A stretch of 64,000 bases of DNA from Capsulimonas corticalis (GTDB lineage Bacteria; Armatimonadota; Armatimonadia; Armatimonadales; Capsulimonadaceae): NCBI RefSeq assembly GCF_003574315.2, contig NZ_AP025739.1, forward strand, positions 6,758,001 through 6,822,000, read 5' to 3'. Within the stretch, counting starts at the first letter, position 1. Each line of letters opens with the position of its first letter. The position numbers and the translations under genes are program-made. The notes beneath the pieces are model-generated. The model made no database searches. It worked only from the letters and a program-made list of their open reading frames with translations, and was not told where the DNA came from. Of the stretch, positions 16,218-25,631 are shown piece after piece.

Positions 16218-17216
16218 CTACCCTTCCCTCGGCGCGGCGGCTTGTCGGGGAAGCGGGAAATCGAAGCTGCCTTCGAGGGGCAGCCGGGGATCTTCGGATG
16301 TGATTGAAGGCCGCCCGGCTCCGATCCAGCCGCGCGCGAAGCCGGCAATGAACGCTTGTATTCTCAGAAACCCTTTCTTCTTTTGGGGCGACAGCAGCGC
16401 CAGAAGAAATGGCAGCAGCGCGAAGCGCGTGAACTCGTGCAGGAGATACGGCAGCATTCTCCATTGACCGTCGCGCAGCGGTTTGGCGAAGACGGCGCCC
16501 AGGCCGAACCAGTCGTTCTGGGTGTGCCGGCGGCCCTGCGCCCAGCCCCGAAAGCCTTCATGAACCACGCGGCTTTCGGCGCACTCGTAAACGCCGAGGC
16601 CGGCGGCGAAGCAGCGCAGCGTGAGGTCGCGATCCTCGGCGGAAAAGTACGGCGCGCCGGCGCCCAGAGCGGGGTCGAAGCCGCCGAGATCCAAAATCTC
16701 CTGGCGACGGACGGCGAAGTTGGCGCCGATGCCGCGCGCGTTCATGCGGTCACGCCAGGAGACGCAGCGTTTGCTGCGCTGGATCGGATAGTCGGGAATA
16801 TAGCCCAGCGCCGGGTCGTACTCCGCGGCCAGCACGGCGCCGTAGCTGAGGGCGACGCCCGGAAATTGGCGAAGCGCGTCCAGATGCGCCTCCAGCCAGC
16901 CGGGCTCCACAAGGCAGTCGTCGTCGGTGAAGGCGACATACTCGGACCGGGCGGCTTGCAGGGCGATGGTTCGGGAGTGGCCCGATCCGCGCGTTGCGGA
17001 CGGGATCCAGCGGACGTGGCCCTGGGCAATGAACAGGGCGAGCGCATCGCGCGTCTCCAGGTTCGCGCTTTGATCGATGACGATCAGTTCGCGATACCCT
17101 CCCCCGGCGGCCAGAATGCTGCGCACTGCGGGGATAAGTCGCGCTCCGCGATCGCAGGTGCAGATCGCCACGGTGATCGTATCGCGCGCCGAAGCGGCGC
17201 GGGAGAGTGCTTCCAA
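16218..17216 (-). CDS. Glycosyltransferase family 2
   Basis: 332 residues from TTG 17216, with GGAAAG 11 bp upstream. The GT-A domain shows TVAICTCDRGARLIPAVRSI, YRELIVIDQSANLETRD and YVAFTDDDCLVEPGWLEAHL, with the DDD metal-binding triad, then AEDRDLTLRCFAAGLGVYEC. Residues about 250-300 include a hydrophobic stretch (RFALLPFLLALLSPQKK) that may associate with the membrane. Likely part of the same glycan-synthesis neighbourhood as the GT4/GT2 pair downstream, from which a palindromic repeat separates it. Acceptor and donor are unknown. Confidence 0.9.
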   Translation of the reverse strand: MEALSRAASARDTITVAICTCDRGARLIPAVRSILAAGGGYRELIVIDQSANLETRDALALFIAQGHVRWIPSATRGSGHSRTIALQAARSEYVAFTDDDCLVEPGWLEAHLDALRQFPGVALSYGAVLAAEYDPALGYIPDYPIQRSKRCVSWRDRMNARGIGANFAVRRQEILDLGGFDPALGAGAPYFSAEDRDLTLRCFAAGLGVYECAESRVVHEGFRGWAQGRRHTQNDWFGLGAVFAKPLRDGQWRMLPYLLHEFTRFALLPFLLALLSPQKKKGFLRIQAFIAGFARGWIGAGRPSITSEDPRLPLEGSFDFPLPRQAAAPREG

Positions 17217-17360
17217 AACGGATACTGCTTTCCATGCGGGCGGTCCCGCGAAAATCTTCTCTTATCGGTATCATTGGCGCCGGAAAAACTCTTTTTCAGG
17301 CGTCCAGACAGAAACTGGTAGATCCACCAGCAAGCCGGCGGCCGGCCCTGGCGCGTAAAA

Positions 17361-17401
17361 AAAGCACCTTCGCCCGCAGCGCTTGACGGCTGCGGGCGAA
17401 G
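17361..17401 (-). terminator. Rho-independent terminator of the SdrD-type gene
   Basis: 13-bp stem 17368-17380/17389-17401 with an 8-nt loop; on the minus strand it is followed by a run of seven T (17357-17363 read as A). It lies 20 bp beyond the stop of the giant surface protein gene. Confidence 0.9.
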
Positions 17402-17421
17402 ATGCGCGGATGAACCAGGGA

Positions 17422-20400
17422 CTATCCGCCCCAGGACGAACCCTTCACATAAGCGAAGTTGCAGTTGCCGGTCTTCTGCCCGCCGGAGACGGAGCAGTTC
17501 AGGTTTGCGCCGGACTTCGGAGAGCAGCTGCTCAGCGAAGACGGAGCGCAGACCGCGTAAGAGCCGGCCGGAACTCCCGAGAAGGAGTAGTTGCCGCAGG
17601 AGTCCGACTTCGTCGTGGCGATCGTCTTGCCGGAGTTATTCTTCAGCGTGACGAGGACGCCGCAGAGGGCGGTGTCGCAGCGGTCGAACTTGCCGTTCTT
17701 ATTGGAGTCGTAGAACACGGTTCCGCAGAGGGAGCCGCAGGACGCGGAGCTCTTTGTGTAGCCGAAGTTCACGTTGCCGCTCGTCTGGTTCCCGCTCACG
17801 GTTACCGACAGCGGGTTGGTGGTCTCGATCGAGTCGCCGCTCGCGGATCCGGGAACGACAACGGTGTAGACGCCGGGCGTCACATTCTTGAACGTGTAGC
17901 CGCCGCTGCAATCCGTAACTGTCGTGGCGACCGTCTTGCCGCTGCTGTCCACCAGCGTCACGGTGACGCCGGAGAGAGCCGTATCGCCGTTATTAGGCTT
18001 GCCGTCCTTGTTCGTGTCCAGGTAGACCGTACCGCAGACATTTCCGGTGGCCGGCTTCACATAACCGAAGTTATTGCCGCTCGATGTCTGATTTCCGACG
18101 ACGGTGACCGCCAGCGGATCGGTGGTCTCGATCGGATAGGAGCCGTTCTTGGCGGGAACGACGACCTTGTAGGAGCCGGGCGCCAGTCCTCGGAAGGTGT
18201 AGTTGCCGCTGCAGTCGGTCGTGGTCACGGCGACCGTTTTGCCGTTGCCATCGACCAGCGTCACGGTGACGCCGGAGAGGACCGTCTCACCCCGGCCGTA
18301 TCGTCCGTCCTTGTCCCCATCGATGTAGACCGTACCGCACAGATTGCCGGTGGCGGGCTTCACGTAGCCGAAGTTGACGTTGCAGACGTTCTGGCCGCCG
18401 GTGACGGTGACGGTCAGCGGATCGGTGGTCTCCACCGGGTAGACGCCGTCGGTGGCCGGGACAACGACCTTATAGGTTCCGGCGGGGACGTTCTTGAACG
18501 AGTATCCGCCGCTGCAATCCGTCGTTGTGGTCGCGACAACCTTGCCGTTTCCGTCGACCAGGGTGACGGTGACGCCAGATAGGGCGTAGTCGCCGCATCC
18601 CGGCTTGCCGTCCTTATTGGTGTCCAGATAGACCACGCCGCAGATGCTTCCCACGGTCGGGGCGGGCTTGACGTAACCGAAGTTATTGTTGCCCGAGTTC
18701 TGGCTGCCGACCACGGTAACCGAGAGGGTTCCCGAGGTTTCCAGAGCGTACGAGCTCGCGGCGCCGGGCGCGACGACTTTATAGGAGCCGGCGGCGAGTC
18801 CCGTGAAGGAGTACTTGCCGCTGCTGTCCGTGGTGGTCGTGGCGACGATGCTGCCCGAAGCGTCAACCAGGTTCACGGTGACGCCGGAGATCCCAGCCTC
18901 GCCGCTGTCCAGGCCGCTGTTCTTGTTCGTATCGATGTAGAGCGTTCCCGAGAGCGAGCCGATCGCGGGGACAACATAACCGAAGTTGTTGCCGCCCGAG
19001 TTCTGGCTGGCGGTGACCGTGACGCTCAGCGAACCGCTCGTCTCGATATTCGCGCCGCCCGCCGCCGCCGGAGCGGAGACCGTGTAGGCGCCGGTAACGA
19101 CATCCGCGAAGGAGTAGTTGCCGCTGCCGTCCGTGGTCGTGGTGGCGACGATGTTGCCCGCGCCATCCAGCAGGTTGACGGTGACGCCGGAGACGCCCGC
19201 CTCGCCGCTGTTCAGCGCGCCGTTCTTGTTGGCGTCGATGTAGAGCGTCCCGGAGACGCTGCCGACCGGAATGACATAGCCGAAGTTGTTGTTCGGCGCA
19301 TCCACGTTGGCGGTGACCGCGACGGTCAGCGCGGCGCTCGTTTCAAGCACATCGCCGCCGGTGGCGGTCGGCGCGGAGACCGTGTAGGAGCCGACGATCA
19401 GGCCGGGAACGGAGTAAGCGCCGTCCGAGTCCGTGGTCGTGGTGGCGACGACGTTCCCGCTGCTATCCTTCACCGTGACGGTGACGCCGGAGAGAAGCGC
19501 CTCGCCCGCATCGTACTTGCCGTCCTTGTCGCCGTCCAGGAAGAGGACGCCGGAGAGGCTGCCGACCGGGGTGACGTATCCGAAGTCATTCGCGCCATCG
19601 TTCTGGTTGGCGACGACGGTGACCGCCAGAGTGACGGCGGTTTCCAGCGCGTATCCACTCGCGGCGGACGGCGCGGAGACCGTGTAGCCGGCGGGAGCCA
19701 ATCCCGCGAAGGAGTAGCCGCCGCTGCTGTCCGTGGTGGTCGTGGCGACGATATTGCCCGATGCGTCGAGCAGGTTCACGGTGATTCCGGAGAGACCCGC
19801 CTCGCCCGTATCCAAGTTGCTGTCGCGGTCGGCGTCGATGAAGAGCGTTCCGGAGACGCTGCCGACGGGCGGCAGGTAACCGAAGTTATTGCCCGAAGCG
19901 TTCGCGTTCGCCGTGACCGACACCGCGATCGTCGCCGCCGTTTCCAGCGTGTTGTCGCCGGCGCTGGCCGGACCGGAAACCGTGTAGGAGCCGATCGTGA
20001 TTCCCGTGAAGGAGTAAGCGCCGTTCGCGCTGGTGGTCGTCGATGCAACCGTCTTGCCCGTGGCGTCGATCAGATTGACCGTAAGCCCGGAAAGGCCGGC
20101 CTCGCCGCTGTCCAATCCGCTGTTCTTGTTGGCGTCGATGTAGAATGTGCCCGAGAGCGAGCCGACGGGAAGCAGATAACCGAAGTTATTGTTCGGCGTG
20201 TCCTTGTTCGCGGCCACGTTCACGGTGAGCGCGCCGGCCGTTTCCAGCGTATCGCCGCTGGCGGTGGATGGCGCGGTTACGGTGTAGGCGCCGATCGTGA
20301 CGCCGCTGAAGGAGTAGGATCCGTTCGCGTCCGTGGTCGCCGTCTTCACGGTCTTGCCGTTCGCGTCGGTCAGCGTGACGGTGATTCCCGCCAGGCCGTT

Positions 20401-21665
20401 CTCGCCGCCGTCCAGGCTGCTGTTCTTGTTGGCGTCCACGTACAGAACGCCCGAGAGCGAACCGACCGGGAGCAGATAGCCGAAGTTGTTGTTCGGCGTA
20501 TCTTTGTTGGCCGTGACGATCGCGGCGACGGTTGCGGAGGTTTCCAGGGTATCGCCGCTGGCCGTGGCCGGCGCGGAGACCGTGTAAGAGCCGATCGTGA
20601 CGCCGGGGAAGGAATAAGCGCCGCTGGCGTCCGTGGTCGCCGTCTTGACGACTTTTCCGTTCGAGTCCGTCAGGGTGACGGTGACGCCGGACAGGCCGGC
20701 CTCGCCGCCGTCGAAGGCGCTGTTCTTATTCGCGTCCACGTACAGGGTCCCGGAAAGGGATCCGACGGGCAGGAGATAGCCAAAGTTATTCTTCGGCGTG
20801 TCTTTGCTGGCGGCGACGGTCACGGCCAGGGTCGCGGCGGTTTCGAGCGTATCGTCGCCGGCCATGGCCGGCGCAGAGACCGTGTAGGAGCCGATCGTGA
20901 TCGCCGTGAATGAATAGGAGCCGTCCGCGCCAGTCGTCGTGGTCGCGACAACCTTGCCGGTTCCGTCCTTCAGCGTGACGAGGACGCCGGCAATGCCGAT
21001 TTCGCCGTTGTCGAAGGCGCTGTCCTTGTCGCCGTCGATATAGAACGTTCCCGACAGGCTGCCGGTCGGCAGCAGGTAACCAAAGTTATTGTTCGGCGTT
21101 TCCTTGTTCGCGGTGACCGTGGCGGCGACCGTCGCGGCTGTTTCCAGCGTATCGCCGCTCGCTAGAGCCGGCGCGGAGACGGTGTAGGCGCCGATCGTGA
21201 TCGCGGCGAACGAGTAGGATCCGTTGGCGTCCGTGGTCGTGGTGGCGACGACTTTGCCCTTCGAATCGGTCAGGATGACGGTGATTCCAGAGACGCCGGC
21301 CTCGCCGCCGTCCAGGGCGCTGTTCTTGTTGGCGTCCACATAGAGGACGCCGGATAGACTGCCGGTCGGCAGCAGATATCCGAAGTTGTTGTTCGGAGCG
21401 TCCTTGGTCGAAACGACCGTCACCGGAAGCGAAGCGCCGGTTTCCAGCGTGTCATCGCCGGCGGTCGCCGGAGCGACGACGGTATAGGAGCCGACAGGGA
21501 TCGCCGTGAAGGAGTAAGCGCCGTTCGCGTCCGTGGTCGTGGTGGCGACGGCCTTGCCGTTGCCGTCCTGGAGCGTGACGGTGATCCCGGCGACGCCGGC
21601 CTCGCCGCTATCCAGGCTGGTGTTCTTGTTGGCGTCCACGTACAGTGTTCCGGAGACGGTTCCGA
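17422..21665 (-). repeat. About 4.2 kb of tandem 300-bp coding repeats
   Basis: The 3' two-thirds of the surface-protein gene consist of 14 direct repeats of about 300 bp, similar enough at the DNA level (recurring CCGTGTAGGAGCCGATCGTGA and GCGTCCACGTACAG segments) for recombination to change copy number. Assemblies may collapse or expand this block. Confidence 0.85.
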
Positions 21666-23403
21666 CCTGCTGGGCAAGCTGGAAGTTCTCGGACGTGTAA
21701 GAAGATGTTCCCGTGGCGTTCGCCGCGACGAGCAGGTCCGTGGCGGAGACCTTGGTGGCGCCGACGCCGGGAATGGCGTCGAGCACGTCATACCCCGCCG
21801 GGGCGGTCTCGACCACGTGATAGGTTCCTGGAACGACGTTCGAGAAGCTGTACGTTCCATCCGCCGCGCTTTGCGTCGTGAGCGAGACGGCGTTTCCGTT
21901 CAGGTCGGTTCCGGTGAGCGTGACGGTGACGCTGGCGACGCCCGTGCTGGCCCCGGCCTTCTGCGCGGTGACAACGCCGCTGACAGTGATGTCGGACGCT
22001 AGCTGCGTGCCGCTGCTGGTGGCCGAAACGTGGATGATGGAGGCGTCCGGCACGCCCGAGACGTTGGTGGACGTGTCGGCGATGGTCATGGACGAACCAT
22101 TGATGTCGGTCCCGCGCTCGATCCCGAACACATTCGACTTGACGGTGGCGGTTCCCACGCTGACATAAGGAACGGTCAGCGGCAGCGTGATCGTGGTGGA
22201 CGCTCCCGCCGCCAGGCTGAAGGGCGCGGAGGTCCCGGCAGCCGTGTCGGTAACGGTCAGGTTCGAAAGCGAAACGTCGCCGTTGTTGGTGACGGTCTCG
22301 ACGATCGTGTTCGTGACGGCGTCATAGGTGCGGACAATCGTGACGCCGGCCGGAAGGAACTGGTAAACCATGCTCTTCTGCTGGTTGCTCGAGTTCGAGA
22401 ACACGTTGTAGAAGTTGCCGTCGTTGTAGTTCAGGCCGGGGAAGAAGCGCTGCGGCTGGCCGTAGGTGCCGACCGCCTTGCCGATGTCGCTGGGCGAGTA
22501 AACGGAGGTGAAGGAGCCTTCGACCGCCGCGATCTCCCAGACGCCCTGAAGGATGAAGGTGTTGGCGTACTGAATGTTCGCCGCGCTGTAACCGAACTCC
22601 CACCGCGCGCTGAAGTCCTTGCGCCGGATGGTCAGACGGCCGCGCGCCTTGTTGGTGGTCGCGGAGACGTTATCCGGCGCGCTGGTCAGGTCATAAGTGG
22701 CGTGGCCGGCGGAATCGACGACCGGGGTCGAATTGCGGATATCGTAGATGTAGAAATTGACGTTGGCCGGACCGGGCGCGTAGGGCTTGTAACCGGCGTC
22801 GCCGGCGTTGTAGTAGCCGTAGTCCGATCCCGGACTGCTCCAGGGGAAGCCCTGCGCCGCCATCGTTCCGTTCGATCCCCGGAAGGAGCCGTAGAAGCCG
22901 CCCCAGTGCGAACCGTTCGCAACAATGGTCTCGGCGGGGAACTGCGCGGAGGCGCTGACATTCAGCGAGGTGACGCCCGGATAAGATCCCGTGTTGCTGG
23001 CGTACGGCGTTTGATGCTTGAACAGGTCCACGGCCGGCAGGTAGTTGAAGCCGGGGTTGGCGATGCTGGGATTGTAAACGACATGCTGGAGCGGGGTCGG
23101 CCAGTCGTCCCCCGAACCGAAGCCGCCGGAGTAAACGCCGTCCGTTCCGTAGGCGATGGGAACTTCCGCATGAGTCGTGGGGGCCTGCGGGATGTCGGGG
23201 CGATAGCCGAACCACCACGAAGTGCCCTGCCCCAGCGAGGCGGACGCCTTATAGGCGGTGGCGAACTTGCTGTATTCCGCGCCGACGACAAAGCCGCGGA
23301 TGGTAGGATTGCTGGGGGCCTGGGCGCGAGCGCCCGTGACCAATGAAAAACACATGGGAAGCATTGCGAGGATGCTGACCGACTTGCGGCCGATAAATGT
23401 CAC
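17422..23403 (-). CDS. Giant surface protein with 14 SdrD B-like repeats
   Basis: 1993 residues, GTG start with AGAAGGGA upstream. Signal peptide 1-28 (ending GARAQA). Residues about 30-460 form a unique N-terminal region, ending in a DUF11-like beta-sandwich (NGDVSLSNLTVTDTAAGTSA). A divergent Cna-B domain follows, then from about residue 578 fourteen tandem units of about 100 residues: S-x-SG-x-x-Y-x-D-x-N-K-N, GEAGxSGVTVTL, ATTTTDANGxYSF, YTVSAPA and NNNFGYxxPVG. The acidic D-x-N-x-N-x-x-x-D loops suggest calcium binding, as in SdrD B repeats, which stiffen stalk proteins. Units 1-10 lack cysteine; the last four carry 4, 2, 2 and about 9 Cys. No LPXTG or PEP-CTERM anchor is visible; the chain ends KGSSWGG. 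Probably an extracellular stalk or adhesin. Confidence 0.92.
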   Translation of the reverse strand: MTFIGRKSVSILAMLPMCFSLVTGARAQAPSNPTIRGFVVGAEYSKFATAYKASASLGQGTSWWFGYRPDIPQAPTTHAEVPIAYGTDGVYSGGFGSGDDWPTPLQHVVYNPSIANPGFNYLPAVDLFKHQTPYASNTGSYPGVTSLNVSASAQFPAETIVANGSHWGGFYGSFRGSNGTMAAQGFPWSSPGSDYGYYNAGDAGYKPYAPGPANVNFYIYDIRNSTPVVDSAGHATYDLTSAPDNVSATTNKARGRLTIRRKDFSARWEFGYSAANIQYANTFILQGVWEIAAVEGSFTSVYSPSDIGKAVGTYGQPQRFFPGLNYNDGNFYNVFSNSSNQQKSMVYQFLPAGVTIVRTYDAVTNTIVETVTNNGDVSLSNLTVTDTAAGTSAPFSLAAGASTTITLPLTVPYVSVGTATVKSNVFGIERGTDINGSSMTIADTSTNVSGVPDASIIHVSATSSGTQLASDITVSGVVTAQKAGASTGVASVTVTLTGTDLNGNAVSLTTQSAADGTYSFSNVVPGTYHVVETAPAGYDVLDAIPGVGATKVSATDLLVAANATGTSSYTSENFQLAQQVGTVSGTLYVDANKNTSLDSGEAGVAGITVTLQDGNGKAVATTTTDANGAYSFTAIPVGSYTVVAPATAGDDTLETGASLPVTVVSTKDAPNNNFGYLLPTGSLSGVLYVDANKNSALDGGEAGVSGITVILTDSKGKVVATTTTDANGSYSFAAITIGAYTVSAPALASGDTLETAATVAATVTANKETPNNNFGYLLPTGSLSGTFYIDGDKDSAFDNGEIGIAGVLVTLKDGTGKVVATTTTGADGSYSFTAITIGSYTVSAPAMAGDDTLETAATLAVTVAASKDTPKNNFGYLLPVGSLSGTLYVDANKNSAFDGGEAGLSGVTVTLTDSNGKVVKTATTDASGAYSFPGVTIGSYTVSAPATASGDTLETSATVAAIVTANKDTPNNNFGYLLPVGSLSGVLYVDANKNSSLDGGENGLAGITVTLTDANGKTVKTATTDANGSYSFSGVTIGAYTVTAPSTASGDTLETAGALTVNVAANKDTPNNNFGYLLPVGSLSGTFYIDANKNSGLDSGEAGLSGLTVNLIDATGKTVASTTTSANGAYSFTGITIGSYTVSGPASAGDNTLETAATIAVSVTANANASGNNFGYLPPVGSVSGTLFIDADRDSNLDTGEAGLSGITVNLLDASGNIVATTTTDSSGGYSFAGLAPAGYTVSAPSAASGYALETAVTLAVTVVANQNDGANDFGYVTPVGSLSGVLFLDGDKDGKYDAGEALLSGVTVTVKDSSGNVVATTTTDSDGAYSVPGLIVGSYTVSAPTATGGDVLETSAALTVAVTANVDAPNNNFGYVIPVGSVSGTLYIDANKNGALNSGEAGVSGVTVNLLDGAGNIVATTTTDGSGNYSFADVVTGAYTVSAPAAAGGANIETSGSLSVTVTASQNSGGNNFGYVVPAIGSLSGTLYIDTNKNSGLDSGEAGISGVTVNLVDASGSIVATTTTDSSGKYSFTGLAAGSYKVVAPGAASSYALETSGTLSVTVVGSQNSGNNNFGYVKPAPTVGSICGVVYLDTNKDGKPGCGDYALSGVTVTLVDGNGKVVATTTTDCSGGYSFKNVPAGTYKVVVPATDGVYPVETTDPLTVTVTGGQNVCNVNFGYVKPATGNLCGTVYIDGDKDGRYGRGETVLSGVTVTLVDGNGKTVAVTTTDCSGNYTFRGLAPGSYKVVVPAKNGSYPIETTDPLAVTVVGNQTSSGNNFGYVKPATGNVCGTVYLDTNKDGKPNNGDTALSGVTVTLVDSSGKTVATTVTDCSGGYTFKNVTPGVYTVVVPGSASGDSIETTNPLSVTVSGNQTSGNVNFGYTKSSASCGSLCGTVFYDSNKNGKFDRCDTALCGVLVTLKNNSGKTIATTKSDSCGNYSFSGVPAGSYAVCAPSSLSSCSPKSGANLNCSVSGGQKTGNCNFAYVKGSSWGG

Positions 23404-24030
23404 GAAGATCTGTCCCTTCTCTAAAACGGAACCGGGCTGCGCGCCGGCCGTATGTCACACCATAATTCAATTGCGTAAGCTGCGGGATGCAAAAGTGGAT
23501 GAAAACGAGGCCCATCAAGCAAGCAAGCTTAATGATGGAGTCAATATCCCGCGGTCGTGGTTATTGTCTGACGGAAAGCCTAATTCAATGGTAAGTAATG
23601 GTTTCTACCGATGTCGCCCAAAGTGGACTGTGGGGGCGAAATGCGGACGCGCGAAAACGATGATAAAACGATGTTCGTTCGGTGTAACGGGCATATTATG
23701 CTTTGCGGAAGCTTGCTCGTCTACTCGCAAACACTACAGGAAATGCACGAAACCAGTATAAAACCGGCAATTTTGACGTGAATTTTGCGGGACTTGGACC
23801 GATATTGAGGCGCCGGACTTTCGCGAGTTCGGCGTCAAACGCCGAAAATCGCGGCTTTTATAAATTTTATATAAACACTGTAAAACGTAAAACCGGTCAC
23901 AAAAATTCGATAAATCGGATCTCAAGCGTTTACCGAGTATTAATCTTGCGCCATTAATGACAAACAATGTGATTTAAATAACAAAATAAAAAATATGAAA
24001 AATATTTCTCATTCGGCCGGTTGCGGCCAA
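23404..24030. other. Long AT-rich intergenic region
   Basis: About 630 bp without a credible gene, clearly richer in A+T than its surroundings from about 23850 to 24010 (TTATAAATTTTATATAAA at 23858). It should contain the promoter of the SdrD-type gene. A hairpin 23828-23834/23840-23846, extended by CGCG on both sides, precedes a T-rich run and might terminate plus-strand transcripts. Short frames present on both strands have atypical composition and no family signature. Confidence 0.5.
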
Positions 24031-24072
24031 AAAAAAGACCTCCCCTGGCTGTCTCACGACAGCCAGGGGAGG
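24031..24072 (-). terminator. Rho-independent terminator of GH26 gene
   Basis: 15-bp perfect stem 24039-24053/24058-24072 with a TCAC loop. On the minus strand it is followed by TC and a run of eight T. It lies 16 bp after the stop of the GH26 gene. Confidence 0.92.
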
Positions 24073-24088
24073 CTCGGGGTCGAACGGG

Positions 24089-25525
24089 TTAGCGGATCGC
24101 GCGCGGCAGCTTGTCGGCGTTGATCACGGCGGGAGAGCTGTAGATGCGCTTGACTTCATCCTTGCTGTTCTTTTTCGGGCCGAGATCGTTGGTCCACGAA
24201 ACGAAGTAGGACCAGCGCGCCCCCACCCGCTGCATCGCCGGGATGTCGGGAACGCCGCCGAACTCCGTCAGCGCGATCGGTTTGCGGCCCGCGTACTGCG
24301 CGAGCAGGTTCTTCCAAACGCCGGTTTCGGTGTCCCGCAGGTCCGAGGGATACTGGTCCACGCCGACGATATCGACATATTTGTCGCCGGGATACCACTT
24401 CGGGTCCGTTCCCGAGCTGTACACCCAGATCAGGGTGTGCAGGTTGTTGTGATTCGTCAGCCGATCGTACATCAAGCGCCAGAGCTTCTTGAACGGCTCC
24501 GGCCCCTTCGATCCCCACCAGAACCATCCGCCCTCCGCCTCGTGCAGCGGTCGCCAGAGCACGGGGACGCCCGCCGCCTGCATCTTCTTGAGCTGAATTG
24601 CGATCGTATCGATGTCACGAAGCATCAATGCATATTCGGGCGACTTCGGATCGGCCAGCGCCTTTTGGAAATCGAATGTCGTCGCCTCCGTATAGAAGCC
24701 GCGGTACCACTTATGATCCACCGGCTTGCCATGCGAATCCGTCTCCATCTTATCGATCAGCCCAGCGGGAGCGTTCCAGTGCCAGGACATGGTGACGATC
24801 TGGCCGCCCTTGCCTGCGGCGATCATGTTCTCCGTTTCGTGCTTTGTCTTTGAGCCATGGGCAATTCGGGAAGGCGAGTATTCGATAAAGTCGCCGCCAA
24901 AAATCGCCGCCGTCTTCCCCGCGACGTCGCGCAAGTATTTGTTATCCGCCGCGTCATACTGCCCCGACAGCGTCCCCAAGCCATATCGCCCGACAAGATA
25001 AGCCTTAAGCGCCCGCGTCTTGGCGCTCGCTTTGGGATCGACCGTCGCCGCCGGCGGCATCACGAGCCTGGGAACCGTCGTGGGAACGAGATCGATGCTG
25101 TCGATATCGTAGTGCCCCCAGCCATAGTCGATTTCGACCGTATTCACGCCGTTGCGAAGTTCGACATTCCCCGCGTCCTGCGAGGCGAACTTTTCGCCGC
25201 TCGGCGCGAAGATCGCGGACGTTTTGACGCCGTTGACAACCAGATCATAGCCTTTGATCGTCTGCGCGCTGTAACGGATACGCACATTGTAAAGACCGGC
25301 GCGCGCATTGGGAATCGTCAGCGACATCTTCTCGGATCCGTTGAGGAACCCCGTGACATAACCCGATCCGGTAAATCCAGGCCGCGCCGCCGCAACGACA
25401 GGACCGCTCAGCGTCGCCTTCTCGGCTTCAAGATGGATCGCGCGGGACGACGGCGCGGCGGCCGCCGCCATGGACGTAACCGCGAGCAGCGCGGCGAGGG
25501 CAAGAGAGGGTTTGAGAAGGGGCAT
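24089..25525 (-). CDS. Secreted GH26 beta-mannanase-like enzyme with N-terminal CBM
   Basis: 478 residues. Signal peptide 1-24, then a CBM6/35-like beta-sandwich (about 28-148: IHLEAEKATLSGPVV, GSGYVTGFLNGSEKMSLTIP, HYDIDSIDLVP). The catalytic domain (about 165-470) is GH26: LSGQYDA, TMSWHWNAPAG, VLWRPLHEAEGGWFWWG with acid/base E329, and IALTEFGGVPDIP with nucleophile E421. Members hydrolyse beta-1,4-mannan, glucomannan or galactomannan. It lies 106 bp downstream of a second GH26 gene on the same strand, and both may be one operon. The LacI-type gene at 29112 is a possible regulator. Confidence 0.92.
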   Translation of the reverse strand: MPLLKPSLALAALLAVTSMAAAAAPSSRAIHLEAEKATLSGPVVAAARPGFTGSGYVTGFLNGSEKMSLTIPNARAGLYNVRIRYSAQTIKGYDLVVNGVKTSAIFAPSGEKFASQDAGNVELRNGVNTVEIDYGWGHYDIDSIDLVPTTVPRLVMPPAATVDPKASAKTRALKAYLVGRYGLGTLSGQYDAADNKYLRDVAGKTAAIFGGDFIEYSPSRIAHGSKTKHETENMIAAGKGGQIVTMSWHWNAPAGLIDKMETDSHGKPVDHKWYRGFYTEATTFDFQKALADPKSPEYALMLRDIDTIAIQLKKMQAAGVPVLWRPLHEAEGGWFWWGSKGPEPFKKLWRLMYDRLTNHNNLHTLIWVYSSGTDPKWYPGDKYVDIVGVDQYPSDLRDTETGVWKNLLAQYAGRKPIALTEFGGVPDIPAMQRVGARWSYFVSWTNDLGPKKNSKDEVKRIYSSPAVINADKLPRAIR

Positions 25526-25631
25526 AAAAGGTCTCCAGAAATTTTCGAGTGTTCGGCGAAGATGACCTGTGGGGCCGGGGGCATCTTCGTGGCTTCGCCA
25601 AAGTTAAGGCCGGGGCGCATCTTCAGGACGT

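Noticed and set aside
22030..23346. Plus-strand open frame of 438 codons inside the SdrD-type gene
   Set aside because: Antisense to a strongly repeated coding region; its Gly/Arg/Val-rich translation has no domain features.
23258..23761. Plus-strand frame of 167 codons across the SdrD-type gene start
   Set aside because: Overlaps the signal peptide region of a clear gene, and composition changes abruptly at the gene boundary.
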